64,000 nt of DNA, taken from positions 310,001-374,000 of the forward strand of contig NZ_SMFP01000002.1 of the NCBI RefSeq assembly GCF_004348975.1. The letters run 5' to 3'. Position numbers and translations under genes: made by a program. Within the stretch, counting starts at the first letter, position 1. Every line of letters begins with the position of its first letter. The notes beneath the pieces were generated by a model. It had not been told where the DNA came from, searched no databases, and saw nothing but the letters and a program-made list of their open reading frames with translations. This DNA comes from Antarcticimicrobium sediminis. GTDB taxonomy: Bacteria > Pseudomonadota > Alphaproteobacteria > Rhodobacterales > Rhodobacteraceae. Below, piece by piece: positions 52,376 through 61,636 of this stretch.

Positions 52376-53008
52376 ATGAACTTTCACGAGGTGCGGTTTC
52401 CCGCTTCGCTGAGCTTTGGCTCGGTCGGCGGGCCAGAGCGGCGCACGGATATCGTGACGCTGGCCAATGGCTACGAGGAGCGCAACACGCCTTGGGCCCA
52501 TGCGCGGCGGCGCTATGATGCCGGGTTGGGGATGCGGGCGCTTGACGACGTCGAGACACTGATCGCGTTTTTCGAGGCGCGGCAGGGGCAGATGTACGGG
52601 TTCCGCTGGAAGGACTGGTCGGATTACAAATCCGGTCGCGCCCGGGCCGAGGTGCGGTTTGACGATCAGGTCATCGCCCGTGGCGACGGGGCGAAGCGGG
52701 TGTTTCAGGTGATGAAGACCTATCGCTCGGGGGCGCACAGCTATGCGCGCCCGATCGCCAAGCCGGTGGCGGGTACGGTGCGCGTCGGGATCGAACAGGA
52801 CGAGCTACAGGAGGCGGTGGATTACACCGTGGACACGGCAACCGGGCTGATCACCTTCGCACATCCTCCGGGCGCGGATCTGGCGGTGACGGCGGGGTTC
52901 GAGTTCGATGTTCCTGTGCGTTTTGACACCGACCGCATCCAGACCAGCGTGGCCAGTTTTCAGGCCGGTGACGTGCCCAGCGTGCCGGTGGTGGAGGTGC
53001 GGGTATGA
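52376..53008 (+). CDS. GTA g12, distal tail protein (DUF2460)
   Basis: This 210-residue DUF2460 protein has FHEVRFPASLSFGSVGGPERRTDIV, the WKDWSDY motif and FDVPVRFDTDRIQTS near the C-terminus. It forms the ring between the tube and the baseplate hub. GGAGGGGTGTG precedes the ATG at 52376. It overlaps g13 by 4 nt. Confidence 0.92.
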   Translation: MNFHEVRFPASLSFGSVGGPERRTDIVTLANGYEERNTPWAHARRRYDAGLGMRALDDVETLIAFFEARQGQMYGFRWKDWSDYKSGRARAEVRFDDQVIARGDGAKRVFQVMKTYRSGAHSYARPIAKPVAGTVRVGIEQDELQEAVDYTVDTATGLITFAHPPGADLAVTAGFEFDVPVRFDTDRIQTSVASFQAGDVPSVPVVEVRV

Positions 53009-53907
53009 GCAGCGCCAGCGATGCAGGCATGAGCGAGGCCTTCCGCGCCCATGTGGAAGGCGGGGTGACGACGCTGTGCCGGTGCTGGGCGCTGACGCGT
53101 ACGGACGGGGTGCAATACGGGTTTACCGACCACGACCGGACGCTGGACTTCGACGGCATCGCCTTCAAGGCCGAGACCGGGTTGTCGGCGCAGGCGTTGC
53201 AGCAGGCCAGTGGGCTGGCGGTGGACAATACCGAGGCGATCGGCGCGTTGAGCGATGTGGGGCTTAGCGCGGCAGAGATCGAGGCGGGCCGCTTCGACGG
53301 GGCGGAACTGCGGGCCTGGCTGGTCAACTGGGCCGATGTCTCTGTGCGGTGGATGCAGTTTCGCGGCACGCTGGGTGAGATCCGGCGCGCGGGCGGTGCG
53401 TTCAGCGTTGATCTGCGTGGCTTGACCGAAGCGTTGAACCAACCGTTGGGGCGGATCTCTCAGAAAGCCTGCACCGCTGTGCTGGGCGATGGAGCCTGCC
53501 GGTTCGATCTTGAGGCGCCCGGCTATGCCGAAGCGCGAGCGGTGGCTTTGGTCGAGGGGGCGCGGCTGTTTCGCTGGGACGATCTGGCGGGGTTCGAGGC
53601 GGGCTGGTTCACGCGCGGGCGGCTGGTGGTGCTGTCGGGCGCGGCGGCAGGGCTGTGGGGGTTGATCAAGACCGATACGAGCGATGCCAAAGGGCGCGAG
53701 ATCGCGCTGTGGGAACCGCTGCGCGCCGCGATCATGCCCGGCGATCTGCTGCGGCTGGAGGCGGGCTGTGACAAGCGGATGGAGACCTGTCGATTGAAAT
53801 TCAACAATCTGGCAAATTTTCAGGGCTTTCCGGATATCCCGGGCGAGGACTGGGTGGTCGCGGTGCCGAAATCGTCGAAACCGAACACCGGGGGAAGCCT
53901 GCGGTGA
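53005..53907 (+). CDS. GTA g13, tail hub protein (DUF2163)
   Basis: This 300-residue DUF2163/BR0599-type protein shows TDHDRTLDFDGIAFKAETGLSAQALQ, NQPLGRISQKACTAVLGDGAC and LRLEAGCDKRMETCRLKFNNLANFQGFPDIPGEDWV. The four Cys in these segments match the pattern by which lambda-gpL-like hub proteins hold a [4Fe-4S] cluster. Its stop overlaps the GTG start of g14. Confidence 0.9.
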   Translation: MSSASDAGMSEAFRAHVEGGVTTLCRCWALTRTDGVQYGFTDHDRTLDFDGIAFKAETGLSAQALQQASGLAVDNTEAIGALSDVGLSAAEIEAGRFDGAELRAWLVNWADVSVRWMQFRGTLGEIRRAGGAFSVDLRGLTEALNQPLGRISQKACTAVLGDGACRFDLEAPGYAEARAVALVEGARLFRWDDLAGFEAGWFTRGRLVVLSGAAAGLWGLIKTDTSDAKGREIALWEPLRAAIMPGDLLRLEAGCDKRMETCRLKFNNLANFQGFPDIPGEDWVVAVPKSSKPNTGGSLR

Positions 53908-54374
53908 GCGTCGCTGTCACGGCGGGGCGGCCGGATGTGGTGGCGGTGGCTCGCGGCTGGATCGGCACGCCCTATCGCCATCAGGCGGCGGTGCGGGGGG
54001 CGGGGGCTGATTGTCTTGGGCTGGTGCGCGGGGTCTGGCGTGAGCTGTGTGGCGCTGAGCCGGCACCGGTGCCGGCCTATACCATGGATTGGTCAGAGCC
54101 GCAGGGAGAAGAGCGGCTGTGGGCGGCGGCGCGGCTGTATCTGAGCGAGCGGGCGGGCGCCCCCCGGCCCGGGGATGTGATCCTGTTTCGGATGCGCGCA
54201 GGGGCGGTGGCGAAACATCTGGGACTTCTGGCCGAGGTCGGGCCAGAGGTCAGCTTTGTGCATGCTTATGCCGGGCGCGGCGTGGTGGAGAGCCCGCTGA
54301 GCGCACCTTGGGCGCGGCGGGTGGTGGCGCGGTTCGAATTTCCCAACGGCAACTCAGGCAAGGAGATGCGCTGA
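53904..54374 (+). CDS. GTA g14, NlpC/P60-type cell wall peptidase
   Basis: This 156-residue peptidase has the catalytic Cys in GADCLGLVRGVW (residue 37) and the catalytic His in AKHLGLLAE. It is carried in the baseplate and is thought to help cross the recipient cell wall. The start is GTG, overlapping the g13 stop (GTGA), and the stop overlaps g15 (ATGA). Confidence 0.93.
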   Translation: MSVAVTAGRPDVVAVARGWIGTPYRHQAAVRGAGADCLGLVRGVWRELCGAEPAPVPAYTMDWSEPQGEERLWAAARLYLSERAGAPRPGDVILFRMRAGAVAKHLGLLAEVGPEVSFVHAYAGRGVVESPLSAPWARRVVARFEFPNGNSGKEMR

Positions 54375-57300
54375 TGGCGACGATACTTTTGTCCGCGGCG
54401 GGCGCGGCGATTGGTGGCTCGGTCGGTGGCACATTGGCGGGGCTGTCTTCTGTCGCCATTGGCCGGGCGGTGGGGGCGACGCTGGGCCGGGTGATTGACC
54501 AGCGTCTGCTGGGCGCGGGGGCTGACCCGGTGGAGACCGGCAAGGTCGATCGTTTCCGTTTGATGCAGGCGGGCGAGGGCGATCCGATCCCGCAAGTCTA
54601 TGGTCGGATGCGGCTGGGCGGGCAGGTGATCTGGGCCTCGGATTTTCAGGAAACCGCGACGACCCGTGGCGGCAAGGGGGCAGCCCCCAGCGCCAAGGTG
54701 ACCGAATACAGCTATTCGGTGTCGCTGGCGGTGGCGGTCTGCGAGGGGGAGGTGGCCAGCATCGGGCGCGTCTGGGCCGATGGCGAAGAAGTGTCGCGCG
54801 AGGATCTGAACATGCGGGTCTATCCGGGCAGCGCCGATCAACTGCCCGATCCGCTGATTGAGGTGATCGAGGGCGCCGGCATGGTCCCGGCCTATCGCGG
54901 TACCGCCTATGTGGTGATGGAGGATGTGGACCTTGGCCCCTATGGCAACCGGGTGCCGCAGTTTTCCTTTGAGGTGCTGCGCGGCGAACAACCGGGCGGG
55001 CGCGACTATGAGGCCGATCTGGCGCAGCTGGTGCGCGGCGTGGCGTTGATCCCCGGCACCGGGGAATATGCGCTGGCCACGACGCCGGTCTATTACGGCG
55101 ACCCGTTGGGAAGCCAGTCGGCGGCGAACCTGACGACGCCCTCTGCAATGGCGGATTTCCCGCGCGCCTTTGAACAGCTCACAGAAGAGCTGCCCGGCTG
55201 TGATGCGGTGTCTCTGGTGGTGTCCTGGTTTGGCGGCGATCTGCGCTGCGGTGCCTGCCAGGTGGTGCCCAAGGTCGAACAAAAGACCTTTGAGGGCAGC
55301 AATATGGCCTGGCAGGTTTCTGGGCTGACCCGGGGGGAGGCTGACCCGATCGCTCAGGTGGAGGAGCGGCCGATCTATGGCGGCACACCGGCGGATGCGG
55401 CGGTGGTTGAGGCGATCAAACATATGCGCGATGCCGGGCGGCGGGTGATGTTCTATCCCTTTATCCTGATGGATCAACTGGCGGGCAACGGGCTGCCTGA
55501 CCCCTGGACCGGGGCGGCGGAGCAGGCACATCTGCCGTGGCGGGGGCGCATCACGCTTTCGGTGGCACCGGGACAACCGGGAAGCCCCGATGGCACGGCG
55601 GCGGCGGAAGCTGAGGTCGCTGCCTTCATGGGGGCGGCTTCAGCAGCGGATTTCACTGTGGGTGATGCAGAGGTCACCTATACCGGCCCCGAGGACTGGG
55701 GGCTGCGGCGGTTCATCCTGCACTATGCGGCGCTTTGCGCGGCAGCGGGCGGGGTCGATGTCTTTTGCATCGGCTCCGAGTTGCGCGGGTTGACCCAGAT
55801 CCGGGGGGCCGATGGCTTTCCCGTGGTCGAGGCGTTGCGCGATCTCGCGGGTGAGGTGCGCAGGCTTCTGGGGCCTGAGGTCAAGCTTGGCTATGCCGCC
55901 GACTGGTCGGAATACTTCGGGTATCAGCCCGAGGATGGTAGCGGCGACCGCTTTTTCCACCTTGACCCGCTTTGGGCCGATCCGCAGATCGATTTCGTCG
56001 GCATCGACAACTATATGCCGCTGTCGGACTGGCGCGAGGGTGAGGATCATCTGGATGCGCGCGCCGGCTGGGAGAGCATCTATGACCCGGCGTATCTGGA
56101 CGCCAATGTCGAGGGCGGCGAGGGGTTTGACTGGTTCTATCACTCACCCGAGGCTGAGGCGGCCCAGATCCGCACGCCGATCACCGACGTGGCGCATGGC
56201 GAGCCGTGGATCTGGCGCTACAAGGATCTGCGCGGCTGGTGGGAGAACGATCACCACGAGCGGATCGGCGGCGTGCGGCAGGCTTCGGCCACCGCTTGGG
56301 AGCCGGGGATGAAACCGATCTGGTTCACTGAGCTGGGCTGCGCGGCGATCGACAAGGGCACCAACCAGCCGAACAAGTTCCTTGATCCGAAATCCTCGGA
56401 ATCTCAGCCGCCGAAATATTCCACCGGCCGACGCGATGACCTGATCCAGCTGTGCTATCTGCGGGCGCAACTGGGCCATTGGGCCAAGGAGGGGAACAAC
56501 CCGGTGTCAGAGGTCTATGATGGGCCGATGCTGGATCTGGCGAATGCCTATGTCTGGGCTTGGGATGCGCGACCGTTTCCGGTGTTTCCCAACCGTGACG
56601 ATCTGTGGAGCGATGGCGGAAATTACCTGCGCGGGCACTGGCTGAACGGGCGGGTCGGGGCGCGCACGCTGGCCTCGGTCATCGAGGAGCTGTGCGGGAG
56701 GGCCGGGCTGAGCGATATCGACACCGCGCATGTGCATCACATGGTGCGCGGCTACCGGGTGGATCGGATTGCTGACGTGCGCGCCGCGTTGCAGCCCCTG
56801 ATGCTATGTTATGGCGTCGATGCGGTGGAGCGCGACGGGCTGCTGCGTTTCCTGCCGCGCGACGGGCGCGGGGCGCATGCGCTGGTGCGCGACCATCTGG
56901 CCGAGAGCGGCGAGTTGGAGGGGTGGGTCGAACAGTTGCGCGAACCCGAAGCCGAATTGGCGGGACGGGTTCAGGTCCGCTTTGTCGAATGGGGCGGCGA
57001 TCACGATGTGTCCGCCGAACAGGCCGTGTTGGCGGATGATGCCACCCATGCGGTTGCGGTGAATGACCTGCCGCTGGCACTGACCCGGTCCGAGGCGCGC
57101 GCGGTGGTCGAACGCTGGCTGACCGAGGCACGAGTGGCGCGAGAAAGCGCGCGTTTTGTGCTGCCACCATCGGCCATGGCGCTGGGCGCGGGGGATGTGG
57201 TGCGACTGCCGGATGAAACGGGCGCGGGCGGGGCGCTGTATCGTATCGACCGGGTGGAGCAGAGCGAGGCGCAGCTGATCGAGGCGGTGCGGGTCGAGCC

Positions 57301-58300
57301 GGCGGTCTATACTCCGTCAGCCCCCGTCGGTGGGCTGCCCTCTGCGCGCGCCTTTGCGGCGCCGGTGCCGGTGTTGCCGCTGTTTATGGACCTGCCGCTG
57401 ATCGCTGGCGACGAGGTGCCCCATGCGCCCCATCTGGCGGTGACGGCGACGCCCTGGCCGGGGACCGTGGCGCTCTATGCCTCGACCGCGGATGAGAATT
57501 ACGAGTTGGACGAGATCATCGCCGCGCGCTCGATCATCGGGGTGAGCGAGACGCCCCTGACAGCGGCGCGGGCGGGTGTCTGGGATGAGGGCGCACCGTT
57601 GCAGGTTCAGTTGTTCAATGGCGCACTGGAGACCCGCGATGCACTGGCGGTGCTGAACGGGGCAAACCTGATGGCAATCGGGGATGGCAGCAGCGGCAAT
57701 TGGGAGCTGTTCCAGTTCCGCGAGGCCGAGTTGGTGGCACCGAACCGTTATCTGCTCAGCGGGCGGTTGCGCGGACAGGCGGGCAGCGACGGGCTGATGC
57801 CTGCGGTCTGGCCGGTCGGCTCCAAGGTGGTGGTGCTGGACGGGCGGCAGGTGCAGATCGACCTGACCCCGGCGCAGCGGCGGGTGGCGCGGCATTATCG
57901 TATCGGCCCGGCGCGGCGCGGCTATAGCGACCCGTCCTATCTGCATCTGATCGAGGATTTTGAGGGCAACGGGTTGCGCCCCTATGCCCCCTGTCATCTG
58001 ACGGTGACGCGCGAGAGCGGGGCCTATGCGGTGGGCTGGATCCGGCGCACACGGATGGTGGACGGCAGCGACTGGGCACTGGACGAGGTGCCGCTGGGCG
58101 AAGAGAGCGAGGCCTATCTTGTGCGGGTGATGCAGGGCACCACCGTGCTGCGGGAAGAAACCGTGCGCACGCCGCAGTGGAGCTACGGCGCGGCGGCGCA
58201 GGCGGCGGATGGGCTGAGCTTTCCGGCCCGGCTGGAGGTGACGCAGATCTCGGCGCGATATGGCCCCGGTCTGTTCGCATGGGTCGATCTGCCGGAGTAG
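54374..58300 (+). CDS. GTA g15, host specificity / baseplate megatron protein
   Basis: The 1308-residue protein is the largest GTA component. It begins with a Gly/Ala-rich hydrophobic stretch (AAGAAIGGSVGGTLAGLSS), then IPQVYGRMRLGGQVIWASDF, a central GTA TIM-barrel (glycoside-hydrolase-like) domain (about residues 440-740; YAADWSEYFGYQPEDGSGDRF, FTELGCAAIDKGTNQPN) and phage tail protein domains. By structural work on RcGTA it forms the tail tip that contacts and penetrates the recipient envelope. The longer frame upstream lies inside g14. Confidence 0.95.
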   Translation: MATILLSAAGAAIGGSVGGTLAGLSSVAIGRAVGATLGRVIDQRLLGAGADPVETGKVDRFRLMQAGEGDPIPQVYGRMRLGGQVIWASDFQETATTRGGKGAAPSAKVTEYSYSVSLAVAVCEGEVASIGRVWADGEEVSREDLNMRVYPGSADQLPDPLIEVIEGAGMVPAYRGTAYVVMEDVDLGPYGNRVPQFSFEVLRGEQPGGRDYEADLAQLVRGVALIPGTGEYALATTPVYYGDPLGSQSAANLTTPSAMADFPRAFEQLTEELPGCDAVSLVVSWFGGDLRCGACQVVPKVEQKTFEGSNMAWQVSGLTRGEADPIAQVEERPIYGGTPADAAVVEAIKHMRDAGRRVMFYPFILMDQLAGNGLPDPWTGAAEQAHLPWRGRITLSVAPGQPGSPDGTAAAEAEVAAFMGAASAADFTVGDAEVTYTGPEDWGLRRFILHYAALCAAAGGVDVFCIGSELRGLTQIRGADGFPVVEALRDLAGEVRRLLGPEVKLGYAADWSEYFGYQPEDGSGDRFFHLDPLWADPQIDFVGIDNYMPLSDWREGEDHLDARAGWESIYDPAYLDANVEGGEGFDWFYHSPEAEAAQIRTPITDVAHGEPWIWRYKDLRGWWENDHHERIGGVRQASATAWEPGMKPIWFTELGCAAIDKGTNQPNKFLDPKSSESQPPKYSTGRRDDLIQLCYLRAQLGHWAKEGNNPVSEVYDGPMLDLANAYVWAWDARPFPVFPNRDDLWSDGGNYLRGHWLNGRVGARTLASVIEELCGRAGLSDIDTAHVHHMVRGYRVDRIADVRAALQPLMLCYGVDAVERDGLLRFLPRDGRGAHALVRDHLAESGELEGWVEQLREPEAELAGRVQVRFVEWGGDHDVSAEQAVLADDATHAVAVNDLPLALTRSEARAVVERWLTEARVARESARFVLPPSAMALGAGDVVRLPDETGAGGALYRIDRVEQSEAQLIEAVRVEPAVYTPSAPVGGLPSARAFAAPVPVLPLFMDLPLIAGDEVPHAPHLAVTATPWPGTVALYASTADENYELDEIIAARSIIGVSETPLTAARAGVWDEGAPLQVQLFNGALETRDALAVLNGANLMAIGDGSSGNWELFQFREAELVAPNRYLLSGRLRGQAGSDGLMPAVWPVGSKVVVLDGRQVQIDLTPAQRRVARHYRIGPARRGYSDPSYLHLIEDFEGNGLRPYAPCHLTVTRESGAYAVGWIRRTRMVDGSDWALDEVPLGEESEAYLVRVMQGTTVLREETVRTPQWSYGAAAQAADGLSFPARLEVTQISARYGPGLFAWVDLPE

Positions 58301-58304
58301 CGGG

Positions 58305-58613
58305 ATGCGGCCGGTTCTGCACGGCGATGTGAGCTGTGCCGCACGCGTGCTGCGTGCCGTTCCACCGGGGCGGCGGGCGGCGCTTTGTCGCCGGATGATC
58401 CGGGAGGCGGAGGCGGCGGACCGATACCGCCTGCGCCACGCACGGGTACATCCGCGCTGGGGCAATGGTTCGCTGATGGCGGCGGCGCGGCACCGGGGGA
58501 TGGCGGATGAACCGGGCTTTGACGATGTCGATTACTGCCGCTGTTTCATCATGGTGCTGGAGGCGCTGGCCATGCGGCCGCTCAGCTTGAGGCGCAGCCG
58601 ACACAGCGGGTGA
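58305..58613 (+). CDS. Conserved-looking small protein directly after GTA g15
   Basis: This 102-residue Arg/Ala-rich soluble protein starts 4 nt after the g15 stop. Striking segments are EAEAADRYRLRHARVHPRWG, GNGSLMAAAR and DDVDYCRCFIMVLEAL. I recall similar short proteins next to GTA clusters in Rhodobacterales (possibly a DUF7742-type family) but cannot verify this. Its 3' end overlaps the convergent DksA/TraR gene by 32 nt. The function is unknown. Confidence 0.7.
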   Translation: MRPVLHGDVSCAARVLRAVPPGRRAALCRRMIREAEAADRYRLRHARVHPRWGNGSLMAAARHRGMADEPGFDDVDYCRCFIMVLEALAMRPLSLRRSRHSG

Positions 58614-58920
58614 CGGCGGGGTTCAGTTCCAGCCGTTTTGGCGCGATCGGCTCGCCGCAATCTTCGCAATAGCCGAACTCGCCCGCGTCGATCCGCGCCA
58701 GCGCAGCACGCAGACCCTTGCTCTCTCCATCGCGGCGGGCTTGCTGCGCCTTGGCCATCGCCTGGTTTTGCAGCGCGTCCATACGGCTGAGCCGACCCAC
58801 CGCCTGCTGGTCAAGCTGCACTACCGCCAGGGCGTCGTGGCCAAGGCGGTTTTGCTGCGCAATCTCGTCCAGACGGGCGCGGATCAGCGCGGCAAAGCGG
58901 GGGGTGTCGGTCTCATTCAT
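58582..58920 (-). CDS. DksA/TraR-family C4 zinc-finger protein
   Basis: This 112-residue TraR/DksA-like protein has an N-terminal coiled coil and a C-terminal zinc finger CEDCGEPIAPKRLELNPAVTRCVGC. Small members of this family bind the RNA polymerase secondary channel and modulate transcription. It is shorter than E. coli DksA (151 residues) and lacks part of the coiled coil. It is divergent from cysE and convergent with the small post-g15 gene. Confidence 0.9.
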   Translation of the reverse strand: MNETDTPRFAALIRARLDEIAQQNRLGHDALAVVQLDQQAVGRLSRMDALQNQAMAKAQQARRDGESKGLRAALARIDAGEFGYCEDCGEPIAPKRLELNPAVTRCVGCASS

Positions 58921-59004
58921 ATCTCACATCGCTGTCATCATGGGTTTGCGGTTGGAGTTTTTTGGCCTAGATGCCATTCTAAGGGTACGAAAGGATATTT
59001 GGCC

Positions 59005-59817
59005 ATGCTTGAACCGCGCAAGAAAATCTCTCCGGTCGATCCGGTCTGGGATCGTATCCGGTCCGAGGCCGAGGATATCGTGCGAAACGCGCCGCTGATG
59101 GGCGGGTTGGTGCATGCCTGCATCCTGCACCACGCCTCGCTGAACAAGGCGCTGTCCTATCGGGTGGCCGCCAAGCTGAGTTCCAACGAGATGTCGATGG
59201 TGGTGCTGCGCGAGATCGTCGATCAGGCCTATTCCGAGACGCCAGAGCTGATCGATGCGGCCCGCGCCGACCTGATGGCGGTCTATGACCGCGATCCGGC
59301 CTGCCACCGGTTTGTGCAGCCGGTCCTGTACTTCAAGGGCTATCAGGCGATGCAGGCCTATCGCATCGCCCATTGGCTGTGGAACAAGGGGCAGCACGAT
59401 CTGGCCTATTTCTTTCAGATGCGGGTGTCCGAGATCTTTGGCATCGACATTCACCCGGCGGCGCGGATCGGCAAGGGCATCATGATTGACCATGCCCATT
59501 CCATCGTGATCGGCGAAACCGCCGTGGTGGGCGACAATGTCTCGATGCTGCATTCGGTGACGCTGGGCGGGACCGGCAAGGAAGAAGAGGACCGGCACCC
59601 CAAGATCGAGGACGGCGTCATGATCGGGGCCGGGGCCAAGGTTCTGGGCAATATTCGCGTCGGCCATTGCAGCCGGATCGCGGCGGGGTCGGTGGTGTTG
59701 CAGGATGTGCCGCCCTGCACCACGGTTGCCGGTGTGCCGGCCAAGATCGTGGGCGAGGCGGGCTGTGACCAACCCTCGGTGATGATGGATCAGGTGATCA
59801 AGGGCAGCGCCTCATAG
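59005..59817 (+). CDS. cysE: Serine O-acetyltransferase
   Basis: This 270-residue CysE makes O-acetylserine for cysteine synthesis. It has an N-terminal helical domain (DPVWDRIRSEAEDIVRNAPLMGGLVHACILHHASL) and a left-handed beta-helix acetyltransferase domain (IDIHPAARIGKGIMIDHAHSIVIGETAVVGDNVSMLHSVTLGGTG). The start at 59005 gives the family N-terminus. A GC-rich hairpin follows the stop. Confidence 0.95.
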   Translation: MLEPRKKISPVDPVWDRIRSEAEDIVRNAPLMGGLVHACILHHASLNKALSYRVAAKLSSNEMSMVVLREIVDQAYSETPELIDAARADLMAVYDRDPACHRFVQPVLYFKGYQAMQAYRIAHWLWNKGQHDLAYFFQMRVSEIFGIDIHPAARIGKGIMIDHAHSIVIGETAVVGDNVSMLHSVTLGGTGKEEEDRHPKIEDGVMIGAGAKVLGNIRVGHCSRIAAGSVVLQDVPPCTTVAGVPAKIVGEAGCDQPSVMMDQVIKGSAS

Positions 59818-59833
59818 GGCTGCGGATTGGGAC

Positions 59834-59860
59834 GGCGGCGCCAGACATTGCACCGCCGCC
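59834..59860. terminator. Bidirectional hairpin between cysE and the AhpD-like gene
   Basis: GGCGGCG (59834-59840) and CGCCGCC (59854-59860) are exact complements with a 13-nt loop, placed between two convergent genes. No strong T-tract is present. Confidence 0.4.
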
Positions 59861-59887
59861 CAGTATTGTCGTCAGGTGGTGGTGCCG

Positions 59888-60223
59888 TCAGGCGGTGAAT
59901 TCGTCATAGGCCGCAAGCGCCTTGACCCCGTACATATAGGACGGGCCGCCGCCCATCAGGATGCAGACGCCGACGGTCTCTTCGATCTCGGCGCGGGTGG
60001 CCCCGGCCTCGATCGAGGCTTTGACGTGAAAGGCGATGCAATCGACGCATTGCTTGCCGATCCCAAGCGCCAGCGCCATCAACTCCTTGTGCTTGTTGCT
60101 GATTTCGCCTGCGGTGGTCGAGGCCACGTGCAGCGCGCCAAACCCTTCGGCGGTTGCGGTTTGCGCGGTGCCGAATGTTTCCATGCCGCCTTGGGCTTCG
60201 TTCAGAATATCTGTCCAGCTCAT
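59888..60223 (-). CDS. Carboxymuconolactone decarboxylase / AhpD-like protein
   Basis: This 111-residue all-helical CMD-family protein has the redox motif CVDCIAFHVKA (CXXC plus His), which is the AhpD-type peroxidatic and resolving pair, and GGGPSYMYGVKALAAYDEF at the C-terminus. By family knowledge AhpD can be reduced through lipoylated dehydrogenase subunits, which fits its location beside pdhCBA. The actual substrate is unknown. Confidence 0.9.
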   Translation of the reverse strand: MSWTDILNEAQGGMETFGTAQTATAEGFGALHVASTTAGEISNKHKELMALALGIGKQCVDCIAFHVKASIEAGATRAEIEETVGVCILMGGGPSYMYGVKALAAYDEFTA

Positions 60224-60262
60224 CGCGTGTTCCTTTTGCAGCTGTGTGTTCGGAAAACGGAT

Positions 60263-60285
60263 AGCGCGCCGCAGTGCGGCGCGCT
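60263..60285. terminator. Perfect 10-bp hairpin between pdhC and the AhpD-like gene
   Basis: AGCGCGCCGC (60263-60272) pairs exactly with GCGGCGCGCT (60276-60285) with a 3-nt loop. On the minus strand ATCCGTTTTCC follows, a modest T-run. It probably ends most pdh transcripts. Confidence 0.6.
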
Positions 60286-60323
60286 TTGATTCACGTCATG
60301 GGCGGGCGAAATACGCGCCTGCG

Positions 60324-61625
60324 TCAGGCCAGCATCACCATCGGATTCTCAAGGTTCTCGACAATAGCCTTGAGCAATTCAGCCCCCAGCGCGCCGTCAA
60401 TCACTCGGTGATCGACGCTGAGCGTCACGCTCATCACTGTCGCCACGGCCAGTTCGCCATCCTTGCCGACCACGGGTTTCTTGACCCCCGCGCCAACCGC
60501 CAGAATCGCCCCATGCGGCGGGTTGATTACGGCGTCGAAATTGTCGATCCCGAACATCCCGAGGTTCGAGATGGCAAAGCTGCCGCCCTGATATTCCTGC
60601 GGTGCCAGCTTGCGGTCGCGGGCCCGGGCGGCGAGATCTTTCATCTCGGCCGACAGCGCCGAGAGCGATTTCATCTCGGCATCCTTCAACACCGGGGTGA
60701 ACAGTCCGCCCTCGATGGCGACGGCAACAGCCACGTCCGAGGGTTTCAGCTTGAGCAGGCGATCGCCGGCCCAGACCGCATTGGCATCTGGCACCGATTG
60801 CAGCGCCAGCGCGCAGGCCTTGATGATGAAGTCGTTGACCGACAGCTTCACGCCGCGCCCTTCAAGCTGCTTGTTCAACTCGGCGCGGAATTTCAGCAGC
60901 GCGTCGAGCCGGATATCGCGGCGCAGATAGAAATGCGGGATCGACTGTTTCGCCTCGGTCAGCCGCGCGGCAATGGTCTTGCGCATCCCGTCGAGCTTGA
61001 CCTCCTCATAGTCGCGGCCCTCGTACATCCGGGCGACGACATCCGCCGAGGGGCCGGTGGCGAGCGTCGGGGCGCTGGCACTGGCCTGCGGGGCCGGGGC
61101 CGCCGCTGTGGCTGCCTTTGGCGCGGCGCTGGCGCTTTGCACATCCGCCTTGACGATCCGGCCATGCGGGCCAGAGCCGGTGATCTGGCTCAGGTCCAGA
61201 CCCTTGTCTGCCGCGATCCGGCGCGCCAGTGGCGAGGCAAAGACGCGTTCGCCGCCAACGCTGGGTGCGGGCGGGGCCGATTTGACGGCAGCGACCGGGG
61301 CGGCGGCACTTGCCGCCTCTGCCTTGGCCGCCGGTGCGGGCGCTGCTGCCGGGGCGGCGGTGCCGATATCATCGGCGCTTTCGCCTTCGAGCAAAAGCAC
61401 GGCGATGGGGGCATTCACCTTGACCCCCTCACTGCCCTCGGCGACGAGGATCTTGCCGATCACACCTTCGTCGACAGCCTCGAACTCCATCGTGGCCTTG
61501 TCGGTCTCGATCTCGGCCAGCAGGTCGCCAGAGGTGACGGTATCGCCCTCTTTCACCAGCCATTTGGCCAGCGTGCCTTCCTCCATGGTAGGGGAGAGGG
61601 CGGGCATCAGGATTTCGGTGGGCAT
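60324..61625 (-). CDS. pdhC: Pyruvate dehydrogenase E2, dihydrolipoamide acetyltransferase
   Basis: This 433-residue E2 has one N-terminal lipoyl domain ([15 protein letters not shown] with the lipoyl Lys), an Ala/Pro linker, a peripheral subunit-binding domain ([35 protein letters not shown]) and a catalytic acetyltransferase domain ending in [19 protein letters not shown] (active His and Asp). It transfers acetyl groups to CoA. The start at 61625 begins [17 protein letters not shown]. The preceding gene is pdhB, 11 nt away. Confidence 0.96.
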   Translation of the reverse strand: MPTEILMPALSPTMEEGTLAKWLVKEGDTVTSGDLLAEIETDKATMEFEAVDEGVIGKILVAEGSEGVKVNAPIAVLLLEGESADDIGTAAPAAAPAPAAKAEAASAAAPVAAVKSAPPAPSVGGERVFASPLARRIAADKGLDLSQITGSGPHGRIVKADVQSASAAPKAATAAAPAPQASASAPTLATGPSADVVARMYEGRDYEEVKLDGMRKTIAARLTEAKQSIPHFYLRRDIRLDALLKFRAELNKQLEGRGVKLSVNDFIIKACALALQSVPDANAVWAGDRLLKLKPSDVAVAVAIEGGLFTPVLKDAEMKSLSALSAEMKDLAARARDRKLAPQEYQGGSFAISNLGMFGIDNFDAVINPPHGAILAVGAGVKKPVVGKDGELAVATVMSVTLSVDHRVIDGALGAELLKAIVENLENPMVMLA

Positions 61626-61636
61626 GGTTCTGCTCC

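Noticed and set aside
54266-55576. 436-codon minus-strand open frame over g15
   Set aside because: Shadow frame with no recognisable protein features.
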